NCBI GenBank assembly: GCA_002344215.1
Contig: DDSV01000032.1
Span: 157,736 to 221,735 of the forward strand
DNA: 64,000 nt
Origin: Akkermansiaceae bacterium UBA2381
GTDB taxonomy: Bacteria; Verrucomicrobiota; Verrucomicrobiia; Verrucomicrobiales; DEV007
Direction: 5' to 3'
Shown here: in pieces, positions 8,654 to 18,730 of the stretch
Layout of the letters: the number at the start of each line of letters is the position of its first letter
Position numbering within the stretch: the stretch's first letter is position 1
Notes under the pieces: generated by a model
Seen by the model: only the letters and a program-made list of their open reading frames with translations
What the model was told of the DNA's origin: nothing
The model's database searches: none
Made by a program: the position numbers and the translations under genes

Positions 8654-9544
8654 TCACTTCAGATTCTCCCCGAAAAAGGCCAGGGTCCTCTCCCATGCCA
8701 GTTTTGCGGCAGTCTCATCATACCGCGGCGTCGTGTCATTGTGAAAACCGTGCTGGGCGCCCTCGTAGACGTGGGCGGTAAACTTCACCCCTGCGGCGGT
8801 GAGGGCTTCTTTAAAGGCCGGTGCTCCGGCGATGATGCGTTCATCCAGGCTGCCGTTGTGAATGAGGAGGGGGGCCTTGATTTTCGGAATGTCTTCGGCG
8901 GCGGGCTGGCGCCCGTAAAAGGGAACCGCGGCGGCGATGACATCGGGCAGGCGAATCGCGAGCGTGCAGGAAAGCCCTCCGCCGAAACAGAAGCCGACCA
9001 CTCCGACTTTGCCGGTGGATTCGGAATGAACCTGAAGCCATTGGGCGGCGGCGATGAAATCTTCGGTGATTTTGTCAGGCGCGAGCTTTGCCTGCATCGT
9101 CCGCCCGTCATCATCGTTGCCGGGGTATCCTCCGAGCGAGGTGAGGGCATCAGGAGCAAAGGCGAGGTATCCGGCGAGGCCGAGTCGACGGGCGACGTCC
9201 TCGATGTAGGGATTGAGCCCGCGGTTTTCATGTATGACAAGAACGGCGGGAATTTTGCCGGTGGCGGAAGCCGGACGACAAAGCAGACCACTGATCGTTC
9301 CGTGCCCTTTCGGACTGTCGACCGTGGCGCGTTCGATTTTCAGCCGGGCATCATCAGGAGGTACCTGCTGCGCCCACGCATAGTTCGGGGCGAGACTCTC
9401 AAGAATGGCAGACGCCGTAACGCCGCCAACGGCATAGCGTGAGGCGTGGGAAAGGAAGGCGCGCCGGTCAATCTGACCATGGACATATTTGTCGAAAAGT
9501 TGGAGCACTTCAGGCGGAAAATCGGAGGAGGTGAGGCGTTTCAT
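8654..9544 (-). CDS. Dienelactone hydrolase family protein, probably exported
   Basis: A 296-residue alpha/beta hydrolase. I chose the start at 9544 (MKRLTSSDF). Residues 26-60 (DRRAFLSHASRYAVGG...) look like an internal twin-arginine-type export segment, as in YghX-like enzymes. The catalytic triad is Cys186 in GFCFGGG, Asp234 in NGSLDERI and His265 or His268 in AQHGFHND. The family opens cyclic dienelactones or related esters; the substrate here is unknown. The gene stands alone between the convergent amidohydrolase and an upstream L,D-transpeptidase. Confidence 0.87.
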   Translation of the reverse strand: MKRLTSSDFPPEVLQLFDKYVHGQIDRRAFLSHASRYAVGGVTASAILESLAPNYAWAQQVPPDDARLKIERATVDSPKGHGTISGLLCRPASATGKIPAVLVIHENRGLNPYIEDVARRLGLAGYLAFAPDALTSLGGYPGNDDDGRTMQAKLAPDKITEDFIAAAQWLQVHSESTGKVGVVGFCFGGGLSCTLAIRLPDVIAAAVPFYGRQPAAEDIPKIKAPLLIHNGSLDERIIAGAPAFKEALTAAGVKFTAHVYEGAQHGFHNDTTPRYDETAAKLAWERTLAFFGENLK

Positions 9545-9657
9545 GGATAGAGGGGGTTGTCGAATTACCGACATTTATCCTGACGTTTCGCGGCTTTGGT
9601 GGCGAGCAAAAACGAAAGGGCGCCCGTTGACACCGGTGCTGCAGATCCCTCCGGAGA

Positions 9658-10698
9658 TTAGTGGATCTCAACCGGAACACTGGCCCTGATCTTCGCCGCA
9701 AGCCGGACCACATCCCAGTTGGCGAGGCGCACGCAGCCGGCACTGGCGGACCGTCCGATCGTTTCCGGCTCACTGGTGCCGTGCAAGCCGATCCCTGTTT
9801 TGTTCAGTTGGATCCAGAGGACCCCGACCGGATTATTCGGGCCCGGCGGCAGCATGTGAAAGTTGTCACTGCGTATGCCTTCCTTGAGCATGGATTTGTC
9901 GTATCGGAAATTGGGCATTCCGGAAAGTTCGGTGACCTTCCAATCCCCGATGGGAGATTCCGTCTGGCCGGATCCGAGGGTCACCGGATAGGCGGCCATG
10001 ATTCGTTCGCCTTCGTAGACGGTGAGCATACTGGTCCCTGTATCAATTTTGAGGGATGTGGTGCTTGTGTTAGACTCGTCTGTTTCGAGAGATCCCTTTG
10101 TCACTGCGGAAAGTTCGAATGGGATGACGTTGGGAACACTCAGGGAGTCGCCGGCTGCAATTTCTCCGGTTTTTCCCGGATTCAGCTCTTCGAGGAAGTC
10201 TACGTCGGTGTGGAACTTCTCCGCGATCGCTTCAGCGGCCGACCGGTAGGTCATTGCCTCAGCTTTCGCTTGATCGGCTACATCGTCAGGGAGTTCCCCG
10301 ATGTTTTCGAGATCAGAATCGGTCACGGTGTAGAGGATGAAAGTCGGGCCTGCCTTCGCCAGGTCGAGGTCACTGAGGTCGGGCAGTGAGTCCGGGTTGG
10401 CTTCGTCGCGTTCGAGGGGAGTGGAAAGTGGACCTCCGTGCGCCGCGCGATACAGGGCGAGGGCTTTGAAGGTGAACTGACCCAGGCTCCCGTCGATCCG
10501 GCCCGGAGTGAACTCTGCACGGTCGAGCAACACCTGGAGACGCACGATTGCCTCAATGTCTGCGGGGTTGCGTTTGATTGAGCCGTCAATGTTCTTTGTC
10601 TGGGCGGAAACATCCCGAGTCATGAGAAAGGCGGTCGCGAGAAGTGTCGCCGTTATAAAGTTCGAGGTGAGGGGTGAGAGGCGGGTACGGGCAGGCAT
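9658..10698 (-). CDS. L,D-transpeptidase with LysM domain (ErfK/YbiS family)
   Basis: A 346-residue exported protein with a signal segment near residues 14-31. An N-terminal peptidoglycan-binding-like stretch (VLLDRAEFTPGRIDGSLGQ) is followed by a LysM region (AEKFHTDVDFLEELNPG ... GDSLSVPNV). The C-terminal YkuD domain has His306 and the catalytic Cys322 in SASAGCVRL. It should make or exchange 3-3 crosslinks in peptidoglycan, or attach proteins to it, in the periplasm. A 95-bp gap separates it from the CreD-like gene upstream, so it may have its own promoter. Confidence 0.92.
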   Translation of the reverse strand: MPARTRLSPLTSNFITATLLATAFLMTRDVSAQTKNIDGSIKRNPADIEAIVRLQVLLDRAEFTPGRIDGSLGQFTFKALALYRAAHGGPLSTPLERDEANPDSLPDLSDLDLAKAGPTFILYTVTDSDLENIGELPDDVADQAKAEAMTYRSAAEAIAEKFHTDVDFLEELNPGKTGEIAAGDSLSVPNVIPFELSAVTKGSLETDESNTSTTSLKIDTGTSMLTVYEGERIMAAYPVTLGSGQTESPIGDWKVTELSGMPNFRYDKSMLKEGIRSDNFHMLPPGPNNPVGVLWIQLNKTGIGLHGTSEPETIGRSASAGCVRLANWDVVRLAAKIRASVPVEIH

Positions 10699-10793
10699 TA
10701 TCGCGACAATACGGTGTATTTACCGGACTCACGATAGGTAGAAACCCGACCGATGGATGGGTCCCCCCATCCCGCGGATCCCGAACGGGTGCG

Positions 10794-12038
10794 CTAGCGG
10801 ATCGGAACCGGTTCACCGGGGATTGAGGGAGGCTGGGTGCCCGGCCTCGCGGGACCATCCGGGTTCTTTGATCGGCGCAGCACCGAAGCCCAATCCGTTT
10901 TTGCGGTGAACGCCATGAGGAGGGCCAGTGTAATGATCGCCCCCGCCGTGATGGTGATTCCGGTCAGGCCCTCGAAGAAAAAGCTGTAGCTGAAAAGAAC
11001 CATGTAGGCGAACTGCGCGACCGCAGCGAGACGCGCGAATCTAAGTCCGGCGACACCGACGAGGTAACCGGAGACAAGAAGCAGTGAAACAGTCGCCGCG
11101 ATAATAAATGCGACCATGGTGGGGATCAGATCGACGAGGTAGGCGAAGAGCAACTGAAAGGCAAAACAACCGGCCGCGAGGAGGAAATAGTTCATGGGGT
11201 GCAGGTTCACTCCACGGATCGATCCGAGAATAATCAGAACCGAAAAGAAAAATACGAGGGAAACGGGCGCGAAAAAAGTGATCCGGGTGGCGACCGGTCC
11301 CGGATTCGTCACCGAGGGCATTTCCATGGCAATGGAGCGGGCTCCGATGACGTCGGTGTAGTTCCAGATTAATTGCCAGCCAGTGCCGTCAAGGGATTTG
11401 CGTGAGGTGGGAGACTCCGACCCTGCGGGAATGTCGATCTCGCCAAAATCAGTCGTCATCTCGAGTTGAAATCCGCTCACCCGGGGCGCCTCGCCGAAGG
11501 AATAAAGCCAACGGTCGAGGCCTGCTGCGGTGTAGCTGAGCGTGACCGGGATAACCTCCCCCGGTTCGAGGATCACCGCTTCGGTGATCGATCCCTCGCG
11601 CGGGGCCTTGTCTGTTTCCTTCTCGCCAAGGAGGAATGAAAATTCGTCAAACCGGACATCGTCGGCTGGGAAATCAAACGCGACATAAATCGTTTGTGTG
11701 ATCGGCGTTGGATTCTTCAACTGGTAGACCGCCTCAAAATCGACGGTGTAGGTTCGATACCAGAGTAAACCCTTTCTTTTCGGATCGGACCTGAGAACCA
11801 CCTTTACCTCGGAACTTTCCGGTTGAATGGACCGTTTCGTCCTCGCGGCGGTCGGTGCGATGTAGAAGGCGCGCGGATGAATTTGTGTCATGGGCTGGCC
11901 CCAGTTTCCGGCAACGGTTTCACTGAGTCGGGCATCGGTCTTCGCGGTGCGGATGCTGAGTGCACCGCCGAGAATGAACCAGGCGGCTGCCGTGCCGGCA
12001 ATGATAAGGCAAATGGCGAATAGTCGGAGCGTTGTCAT
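10794..12038 (-). CDS. CreD-like inner-membrane protein
   Basis: A 414-residue membrane protein with one N-terminal membrane segment (about 7-27), a long periplasmic beta-rich region (about 30-245), and five or six membrane segments in the C-terminal half. The tail resembles CreD: LHPMNYFLLAAGCFAFQLL, a GYLVG turn and a final TDWASVL. CreD proteins have been linked to beta-lactam or colicin tolerance, but the function here is unknown. It follows an exported beta-rich protein by 42 bp, and the two probably work together at the envelope. Confidence 0.65.
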   Translation of the reverse strand: MTTLRLFAICLIIAGTAAAWFILGGALSIRTAKTDARLSETVAGNWGQPMTQIHPRAFYIAPTAARTKRSIQPESSEVKVVLRSDPKRKGLLWYRTYTVDFEAVYQLKNPTPITQTIYVAFDFPADDVRFDEFSFLLGEKETDKAPREGSITEAVILEPGEVIPVTLSYTAAGLDRWLYSFGEAPRVSGFQLEMTTDFGEIDIPAGSESPTSRKSLDGTGWQLIWNYTDVIGARSIAMEMPSVTNPGPVATRITFFAPVSLVFFFSVLIILGSIRGVNLHPMNYFLLAAGCFAFQLLFAYLVDLIPTMVAFIIAATVSLLLVSGYLVGVAGLRFARLAAVAQFAYMVLFSYSFFFEGLTGITITAGAIITLALLMAFTAKTDWASVLRRSKNPDGPARPGTQPPSIPGEPVPIR

Positions 12039-12080
12039 GGTGGATGGGATGAGGTGTGGTTGGTTCGATAAGTATTTGTG

Positions 12081-13823
12081 TCAGGATTCGGGGGAGAGTC
12101 CCTGTTTCTGATAAAAGATTTCAACAGCAGGGCGTTCACCCCGGCACAGTTCCTTTTCCAGATGGATGAGATTCGCTGTCGCGCTGGTTCCTGATTGAGC
12201 CGGCGATAGTTGAACATTGCCCTCTACGGCGGTGGGTTCATATCCGGGGGGGATCGAAAGCACCCAGTCGAGACGATGAATAAAGAGTTCGGTGAGGGGC
12301 AACTCGAGCGCGACCTGTCCCGAAACAGGATCGAGAGGATCGGATTTCAGTGAGTAACTCACCTGCACCGTGGTCGAGGGTGTTTCATTCTCCCCGGGAA
12401 GCGGATTCGCGAGACGGAATTCAATTTGATTCTCACCCCGCCGGATAGGATTCACGGGTTGGTGGTTGATCTCGCAGGTAAGAATCTGGTCAATCGAGGG
12501 TAGATCAATGGCCCAGTTGATCGGGCTGCTGTGCTGCACGGTGTAGTTGGCTGTCACCAGCATGGAGCCATCGGCGACAAGGCGTGTTTCAAGCTGTGCC
12601 AGAGATACGGTCGCTTGAGCTGTCTCCAATCGCGGCAGCCAGCTTGCGGCTAAAGTGATCGGGGTGTCCCCGACTATTTCCGCGGTCAGGCCGTCTTCCG
12701 TCCCGAGTTGTTCCTGCAGCCACTGCGGAAGTCGGCGGGATTCCACTCCTGCCGTTAGAGCGGGATGACTGAGTTCCAATCCTTCAACAGAAACCAGAGC
12801 GATCAGTGATCGTGACTCCCGGGAAGGCGGGTTCGGTTCGCCCGGCTCTGTCGTCTGCACCCGTGGCGGTGCCAGTACCCATTCTTCCGCCAGCGGCGAT
12901 TGCGGGACCTCCCAGTTCAAAAGGATGGTTCGATCCAGGATATCGCGCGTTTTCCATTCGGGGTGGAGCAACCGTGGTCCGTTGCTCCTGGGGGCCAGAG
13001 TCCAGTCGGCGACGTCATCGCCTTCAACGGTGACTGCTGTCACATTCTGTGGAAGTGCAATCGATGCGGAAAGGCCGGATCCGGAATCAGCCTGGGCCAG
13101 AACCCGGGCCGAGTGACTCAGTCGACCCTCCAGATAACGGACAAGGATCTCCGAGGAGAACACCCACTCGCTCGGCACGATAGCCTGGGATGTATTCGGA
13201 ACCGCATCTTCAAGTTTGAGTTCCAGGGCCAACTTTTTTCCGGGCAACGCAAAGACCATCTCCCCGGTCCCCGTAGTGGAGGGATTCAATCCATCAATCC
13301 GGAGCGTTTTCCCCTTCGGCAATCCGGTGACTCTCAGTTCGCCAACAGTAGCGGGTGCCGGGGTGAGCAGGAAGTCTCCGCCTCTCTGCCACTCATCCGG
13401 GTTTGGACATACCAGCGACACCTTCGCGGAAAAGGTTCCCGCTCCTTTGACGAGCATCACATATTCATTGTCGTGATTGATGACTGAACTTTGAGGGGTG
13501 CTGGTTTCGCTTGTTTCAAGGATCGAATCTCCGCCTAACAAGATCACACGGTGCCAATCATCGATAAAGGTTGTCGCCTCGAATTCGGCACTGAGCTTCG
13601 GAGTGCCGGTGGAGAGATCGAGCCGATAGCGGGCCGAACTCAATGATGCTCTCACCGGGGGGCTCGATTCAGGATGGAGACTTTCCCCCTTTTGAGCCGC
13701 TTCGAGCAGGTCCTTTAATTCGTGGTAGGGAATCGTGACTTCAGCGTGCGGTAGTTCGGGGACCTGCGCGCGCAGCAGGAAGGGGAGACACAGCAGGATA
13801 AGAGCGGGGATGATTGTTTTCAT
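12081..13823 (-). CDS. Exported beta-rich protein of unknown function, partner of the CreD-like protein
   Basis: A 580-residue protein. The start at 13823 gives a clean signal peptide (KTIIPALILLCLPFLLRAQ); the frame is open upstream without sensible sequence. The rest is rich in beta-strand-like alternations with several repeated hydrophobic-polar blocks and no motif I recognise. It contains few cysteines. The gene is 42 bp upstream of the CreD-like gene on the same strand, which suggests a periplasmic partner of that membrane protein. Confidence 0.75.
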   Translation of the reverse strand: MKTIIPALILLCLPFLLRAQVPELPHAEVTIPYHELKDLLEAAQKGESLHPESSPPVRASLSSARYRLDLSTGTPKLSAEFEATTFIDDWHRVILLGGDSILETSETSTPQSSVINHDNEYVMLVKGAGTFSAKVSLVCPNPDEWQRGGDFLLTPAPATVGELRVTGLPKGKTLRIDGLNPSTTGTGEMVFALPGKKLALELKLEDAVPNTSQAIVPSEWVFSSEILVRYLEGRLSHSARVLAQADSGSGLSASIALPQNVTAVTVEGDDVADWTLAPRSNGPRLLHPEWKTRDILDRTILLNWEVPQSPLAEEWVLAPPRVQTTEPGEPNPPSRESRSLIALVSVEGLELSHPALTAGVESRRLPQWLQEQLGTEDGLTAEIVGDTPITLAASWLPRLETAQATVSLAQLETRLVADGSMLVTANYTVQHSSPINWAIDLPSIDQILTCEINHQPVNPIRRGENQIEFRLANPLPGENETPSTTVQVSYSLKSDPLDPVSGQVALELPLTELFIHRLDWVLSIPPGYEPTAVEGNVQLSPAQSGTSATANLIHLEKELCRGERPAVEIFYQKQGLSPES

Positions 13824-14058
13824 GAGAGCTGGGTGGATCTTTCCGGATCGGGGTGAGTGAGATGTATTGGCCGAGGCGGAAAAGTGCCGACTTCCGCCGA
13901 AAGCTCTCCCCAATACGCCACGGCTTTCGGGCATCTTTCAGAATCCGAATGGATAGACGATATCTCCCTTGAAAATGGGAGATCGTGACGAGAGGGAATT
14001 TCCTGTCGCTGATGTCTCACCGATCATGCGGTGATTTAGAGGAAGGTGCCTCGCAGGC

Positions 14059-14535
14059 TCAGCGGTCTGAGATGGATTCTCTCCACTTCGTTTTCGCCTC
14101 GGCGAGAAATGCCTCCGGATCAGCCACGCTCAGTAGCACGGTATATCCATCACGGGTCGGCAATTTCACGACGTGTTGCCAGTCGGTTACAAAAAGAAGC
14201 GCCTTTTCCTTGTTTCGGAGACGGAACCATCCTGACTGGTAGCCGGGCAGAGCGGCACCGTTCGTTCTCCATTTCGGGCGCCAATCGATCTCACGATGAA
14301 GGTCGAGGGCGATCGCCTCTTCGGGAATCAGTTTGTCCCTGCTGATCGTGCGTCCGTAGAGATCACCACGGATGCGGAGACCTTCCGGTGACACCTCAAA
14401 CCGGGTTCTTTTGGTGGAGAAGGCAACGAAGATAAGAAGTGCCGCGACGGCGGCGAGCATCAGCAGAACCGGCAGGAGAAACCAGAGGCTCTTTCCGGCA
14501 GCCGGAACAATGGGGTAAACGCTGAACTCGTTCAT
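14059..14535 (-). CDS. Membrane-anchored bacterial PH-domain-like protein
   Basis: A 158-residue protein with one or two membrane segments at residues 12-40 (LWFLLPVLLMLAAVAALLIF) followed by a bacterial PH-like domain: RFEVSPEGLRIRGDLYGRTI and a later strand set ending YTVLLSVADPEAFLAE. Such proteins sit in the inner membrane; their ligand is unknown. It is on the same strand as its neighbours but is separated from the OmpA gene by 150 bp and from the exported beta-rich protein by 235 bp. Confidence 0.78.
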   Translation of the reverse strand: MNEFSVYPIVPAAGKSLWFLLPVLLMLAAVAALLIFVAFSTKRTRFEVSPEGLRIRGDLYGRTISRDKLIPEEAIALDLHREIDWRPKWRTNGAALPGYQSGWFRLRNKEKALLFVTDWQHVVKLPTRDGYTVLLSVADPEAFLAEAKTKWRESISDR

Positions 14536-14685
14536 GCTCCGGCATCATGAGTGAGATGGTCCTCGCTGCCAAGTCGCAACTGGACTTTTGCCGGACAGAT
14601 TAACGCATCGTGTCATCAACGGAAGAACCCCGGGACGCCTTCGCATCACGGGGTTTCCGGGAAAGTGTATTGATGCCCCGAATGG

Positions 14686-15756
14686 TCACTTCATCCGAAA
14701 TACGGCAACTCGCCGATCGGTGGCGCGAAGGTTGTCTGCGGCGCCGGCCGGGTATTCCGCCTCATTTTCACCGTAGCCGACCGGAACAAGTCTCGAAGTT
14801 GAAACTCCGTACCGAACCATCTCCCGGACAATGCGCTCGGCGCGGGCCTGGGAAAGGGCGAGGTTCGCATTGTAGTCTCCTTCCGCGGAGGCGTGGCCTT
14901 CGATGACAAAGTTTGCACCGGCCAGCGAAGGGTCGCTGATAGCCATCGCCAGATCGACAACGAGATCCTGGGAGTAGGCATCCTCGAAGTCGGTCGAACC
15001 CTGCACGAAAAGAATGTCATCGCGAGTCACTTCCGAATTCGGGTCGACCGAATAGGTCACAGCGTAGGCCCCGGCAGAACTGTACTCGGCGGGGCGACGT
15101 TCGACCGGTACCAGAGTGGTGGCATAGGGGCTTCCCGCAACCGCCTGAACCTGGACCCGATTCAACTTCGATGAGGCGATCAGGACCGGTGGAACTTCGT
15201 TCATGGACCGATAGGTGACGACACGTTGATTGTTATCGTAATAACGGGGCTGTGTTTTGCGAACGACTTGTATCCCGGTGATCGGATCCGCGACAATGAT
15301 GCGTGAACGGTAAGAGGCCGGCGCTTCCGTGACGGCAACTTCGCCGCGCAGTCGCCGACTGAGGAAGGCGATATTTTCGAGACGGGCGGCTTCAGTCCGT
15401 CCCGCTTCTTCGGTTCGGATTCTGGCCCGTTCTTTGGTGGCGGAGATAATCGCAGCGGCGTTGGCATCGGCCAGCATTGAGTCGAGCACCTGCTGTGCTT
15501 CGGCTTCTGATTTGATTTGCATCGCCGCGGCAACGTCGGCGGCGCGGTCGCGCTGCATCCTGTCCTGGAGGATGGCACGGGTCTCGGGAGTGACTTGGAT
15601 GATGGTGGTTCCGGTCGCGGGGACGGTGACCGGTACTGTGACGGTGGTTTCCGTCAGGGGTAGATTTTTTGAGCTGGAGATCGGGTCGACCCCGAAAGCG
15701 ACAGGCGCGCCCGAGATGAGAAGCGCCGTTAGGGCGCGGGAGGTGAGTTTTTTCAT
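14686..15756 (-). CDS. OmpA family outer-membrane protein
   Basis: A 356-residue protein. The start at 15756 is preferred over one three codons upstream because AGGA lies about eight bases before it. A signal peptide (KKLTSRALTALLISGAPVAFG) leads into an Ala/Glu/Arg-rich helical region (about 70-140, MQRDRAADVAAAMQIKSEAE), then a linker and a C-terminal OmpA peptidoglycan-binding domain with NFVIEGHASAEGDYNANL, LSQARAERI and the final ATDRRVAVFRMK. It should tie the outer membrane to peptidoglycan. No N-terminal beta-barrel is obvious. Confidence 0.9.
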   Translation of the reverse strand: MKKLTSRALTALLISGAPVAFGVDPISSSKNLPLTETTVTVPVTVPATGTTIIQVTPETRAILQDRMQRDRAADVAAAMQIKSEAEAQQVLDSMLADANAAAIISATKERARIRTEEAGRTEAARLENIAFLSRRLRGEVAVTEAPASYRSRIIVADPITGIQVVRKTQPRYYDNNQRVVTYRSMNEVPPVLIASSKLNRVQVQAVAGSPYATTLVPVERRPAEYSSAGAYAVTYSVDPNSEVTRDDILFVQGSTDFEDAYSQDLVVDLAMAISDPSLAGANFVIEGHASAEGDYNANLALSQARAERIVREMVRYGVSTSRLVPVGYGENEAEYPAGAADNLRATDRRVAVFRMK

Positions 15757-15859
15757 GGACGACATCCTAGGCTGACGTCGACGCCCGTCGCGATGGGGAG
15801 AAACCCCACCCGCGTCTGATGACTTGAGGGCGATGAGGATTCGTTCCCTTACAGAACGA

Positions 15860-16498
15860 TTACAATGAGCTCGACCGCTTCATTCTACCCATGAGAAAAA
15901 TTACGAACGCCGCGCCTGCCGACCCAATCAAATTGAAGATCAAATCCCATCCGGTGTTCTGATATCCGCCGACATTGGTTTCCGCCAGGGTAAGTGTGGC
16001 GATGAATTCGATGACCTCGTTGAAGGCACCGAATCCCATGCCGGCGGCGGCACAGAGGACCATGAGTCCGGCCGTCGGTTTCAGAGAAAGACCGACTTCG
16101 TTCAGGGTGCGTGCGCTCAGCGCCTGCCAGCAGAGCCAGGTCGTGACGGCAAAGCCGTAAGCGTGCGTGACCTGATCATATTTAAGCTTTTCGGGAATGA
16201 ACCAGAAGTTGTAGAGGACGCCCGGAACATCGGCATTGTGCCAGGCGGCAGGGATGGGAACGAGACCTCCCGCCATGTGTAGGAGCCCCCAGATCGAAAG
16301 GCACCAGAGCAGGCCGTTGCTCACGCCAACGCGCCGATGGACAAGGACGAGGGCGGCACTGATCACCACCATGACGGCGATGTAAAAAATGAATTCGGAA
16401 TTTCCAGCCTGTAGAGAGAGCACCGACGCGACCACAATGTATAAGGCGCTGAAGAGGAGAATGATTCTTAGCTGGTTTTGTGAGGCGGGTTGGTGCAT
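15860..16498 (-). CDS. Multi-pass membrane protein, DUF2238 / VanZ-like
   Basis: A 212-residue protein; the start at 16498 (MHQPASQNQ) is chosen because the longer frame runs into the coding region of the divergent neighbour. About six membrane segments are seen. Polar residues inside the membrane region (KYDQVTHAYGF, GAFNEVIEFI, YQNTGWDLIFNLIG) match the pattern of DUF2238 proteins. The function of this family is unknown. The gene diverges from the FAD oxidoreductase at 16614 with 115 bp between starts. Confidence 0.75.
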   Translation of the reverse strand: MHQPASQNQLRIILLFSALYIVVASVLSLQAGNSEFIFYIAVMVVISAALVLVHRRVGVSNGLLWCLSIWGLLHMAGGLVPIPAAWHNADVPGVLYNFWFIPEKLKYDQVTHAYGFAVTTWLCWQALSARTLNEVGLSLKPTAGLMVLCAAAGMGFGAFNEVIEFIATLTLAETNVGGYQNTGWDLIFNLIGSAGAAFVIFLMGRMKRSSSL

Positions 16499-16613
16499 GG
16501 GGGCATGGAACCATGGATCGCAGGGCCGGGGCAACCATTCTCTTGGAAACCCGCTCTTTCCGCGGAGGAATTTTCTCGGCAATTTCTCAAGAAGACGACA
16601 GAATCTCCGGAAA

Positions 16614-18728
16614 ATGAAGATTCCGTATTCCTCCCTTTCCTCAGCCTTGGCCATATTCACCGGATTGGCTTTTCCCTCAGTTGCCTTCACCGCCGAAGCG
16701 CCCCATCAGGCCGATGTCATCATTTACGGTGGCACCAGCTCCGGGTTGGCTGCAGCCATTCAGGTTTCCCGCATGGGCAAATCGGTCGTCGTCATTGAGC
16801 CGACCGATCATCTCGGCGGGCTCACTACCAACGGGCTTGGATCAACGGACTCGGGGAGGAAGGATACCATTGGCGGGATCAGTCGGGAGTTCTACCAGCG
16901 CATTCATCAGCACTATGCGAAGCCGGAATCGTGGCCGCTTCAGAAGCCGGAGGAGCTCAGCAAAAAGGGGGGCGGAGAGATGTTCAACCCGAAGGCAGAT
17001 ACGATGTGGGTCTTCGAGCCGAAGGTGGCGGAAGCGATTTTTGAAGAAATGATCGCGGAAGCCGGAGTGAAAATATTCCGGAAGGAGCGGCTCAACCGCG
17101 CGACGGGAGTGAAGAAGGAGGGCGATCGCATCACTGCGATCACGATGGAGTCGGGCAGGATCTTCGAGGGAGCGATGTTTATCGATGCCACCTACGAAGG
17201 CGACCTCCTCGCTTCCGCAGGGGTGAGTTACGATCTGGGACGCGAGGCAAACTCAGTCTATGGCGAAACACTGAATGGAGTTCAGAAGAAGCAGATGAAA
17301 GGCCATCTCTTTGTGAAGCCGGTCGATCCCTGGGTCATCCCGGGTGATGCCTCGAGCGGGCTTGTCGCTGGAGTCCACAACGATGGACCGGGCGAGGAGG
17401 GTCAGGGCGACAAACGAATTCAGGCTTTCAATTTCCGCATGTGTATGAGTAACGACGCCCGTAACCGGGTGCCCTTTCCGAAGCCGGACGGATATGAGGA
17501 GAAAAACTTCGAGCTTCTCTTCCGCAATTTTGAGGCAGGCGATCTGCGCATGCCATGGAGCGCCGGGATGATGCCCAATCACAAGACCGACACCAATAAT
17601 TTAGGGGCCTTTTCAACCGATAACATCGGGATGAACTACAACTATCCCGAGGCAAGCTATGCGGAACGTGACTCGATTCTAAAGGAGCACGAGACCTATC
17701 AGAAAGGGCTCATGTGGACTCTCGCCAACCATCCCCGCATTCCGGAAGTGATCCGGAAAGCGATGGCTTCATGGGGGCTTGCCGCGGATGAATTTGTCGC
17801 CAACGGGAACTGGCCTCGTCAGATCTATGTGCGCGAAGCCCGGCGCATGGTCTCCGACTACATCGTGACCGAGGTGGATTGTCGGCGTGTCAGGGTGGCG
17901 GAGGATTCCGTTGGTCTGGGGAGCTACAATATGGACTCACACAATGTGCAGCGCTACGTCACTCCGGAGGGAACCGTCCAGAACGAGGGTGACGTGCAGG
18001 TGTCGCCCGGAGGTCCCTATGTGGTGTCCTACCGGTCCATCGTCCCGAAAAAGGGAGAGTGCGAAAATCTCCTCGTGCCGGTCTGTGTCTCGAGTTCCCA
18101 TATCGCTTTTGGTTCGATCCGGATGGAGCCGGTCTTCATGATCCTCGGTCAGTCGGCCGCAACGGCGGCGGTGATGGCGATCGAGGGAGGCAAAACAGTT
18201 CAGGAGATTCCCTACACGGAACTGAGGGCAAGGCTCGTGGCCGATGGCCAGGTCCTGGATTTGCCGGCCAATGCCCCTCCGCGCGAACTTTTTACGAGCG
18301 CATCACTCCCCGGGATCGTGATCGACGATGAGTCTGCCCGGCTCGAGGGTGAATGGACGACCTCGACCTCGGCGCCGGTGTTTATTGAAACGGGATACCG
18401 GCACGATTCCTACGGCGCCAGTCTCGTTCCCGAGGTGAAGAAGGCAATCTTCTCCGCCACGATATCAGAGGCGGGGGAATACGAGGTTCGCTTCAGCTAC
18501 CCTCCGAACAACAATCGTGCGAGCAATGTCAGGGTGATTATTCACGCAATCGACGGAGAGAAGACCATCGCTGTCGATCAGCGAAGCAATGAGGGGGGCA
18601 AGGCGGGATTCTTCTCTCTGGGAAAACATCGCTTCAGCAAGGGGGAGGCAAAGGTCGTCGTCTCGAATGAAGGCGCGGATGGCTATGTTGTTATTGATGC
18701 GATCCAGATTCTCAAGACCCCGAACTGA
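16614..18728 (+). CDS. Exported FAD-dependent oxidoreductase with golvesin-like C-terminal domain
   Basis: A 704-residue protein; the start at 16614 gives a signal peptide (residues 1-28, ending SVAFTAEAP). The FAD-binding motif is VIIYGGTSSGLAAAIQV followed by VVVIEP and GGLTTNGLG, as in the FAD_oxidored family common in this phylum. Residues from about 575 to the end form a separate beta domain (SEAGEYEVRFSYPPNNN, DGYVVIDAIQIL) resembling the golvesin C-terminal domain, possibly for carbohydrate binding. The substrate is unknown. The epimerase-like gene begins 2 bp after the stop, so they form an operon. Confidence 0.86.
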   Translation: MKIPYSSLSSALAIFTGLAFPSVAFTAEAPHQADVIIYGGTSSGLAAAIQVSRMGKSVVVIEPTDHLGGLTTNGLGSTDSGRKDTIGGISREFYQRIHQHYAKPESWPLQKPEELSKKGGGEMFNPKADTMWVFEPKVAEAIFEEMIAEAGVKIFRKERLNRATGVKKEGDRITAITMESGRIFEGAMFIDATYEGDLLASAGVSYDLGREANSVYGETLNGVQKKQMKGHLFVKPVDPWVIPGDASSGLVAGVHNDGPGEEGQGDKRIQAFNFRMCMSNDARNRVPFPKPDGYEEKNFELLFRNFEAGDLRMPWSAGMMPNHKTDTNNLGAFSTDNIGMNYNYPEASYAERDSILKEHETYQKGLMWTLANHPRIPEVIRKAMASWGLAADEFVANGNWPRQIYVREARRMVSDYIVTEVDCRRVRVAEDSVGLGSYNMDSHNVQRYVTPEGTVQNEGDVQVSPGGPYVVSYRSIVPKKGECENLLVPVCVSSSHIAFGSIRMEPVFMILGQSAATAAVMAIEGGKTVQEIPYTELRARLVADGQVLDLPANAPPRELFTSASLPGIVIDDESARLEGEWTTSTSAPVFIETGYRHDSYGASLVPEVKKAIFSATISEAGEYEVRFSYPPNNNRASNVRVIIHAIDGEKTIAVDQRSNEGGKAGFFSLGKHRFSKGEAKVVVSNEGADGYVVIDAIQILKTPN

Positions 18729-18730
18729 CG

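Noticed and set aside
16389..16613. N-terminal extension of the FAD oxidoreductase
   Set aside because: The extension overlaps the divergent DUF2238-like gene and lies before a clear signal peptide that begins at 16614.
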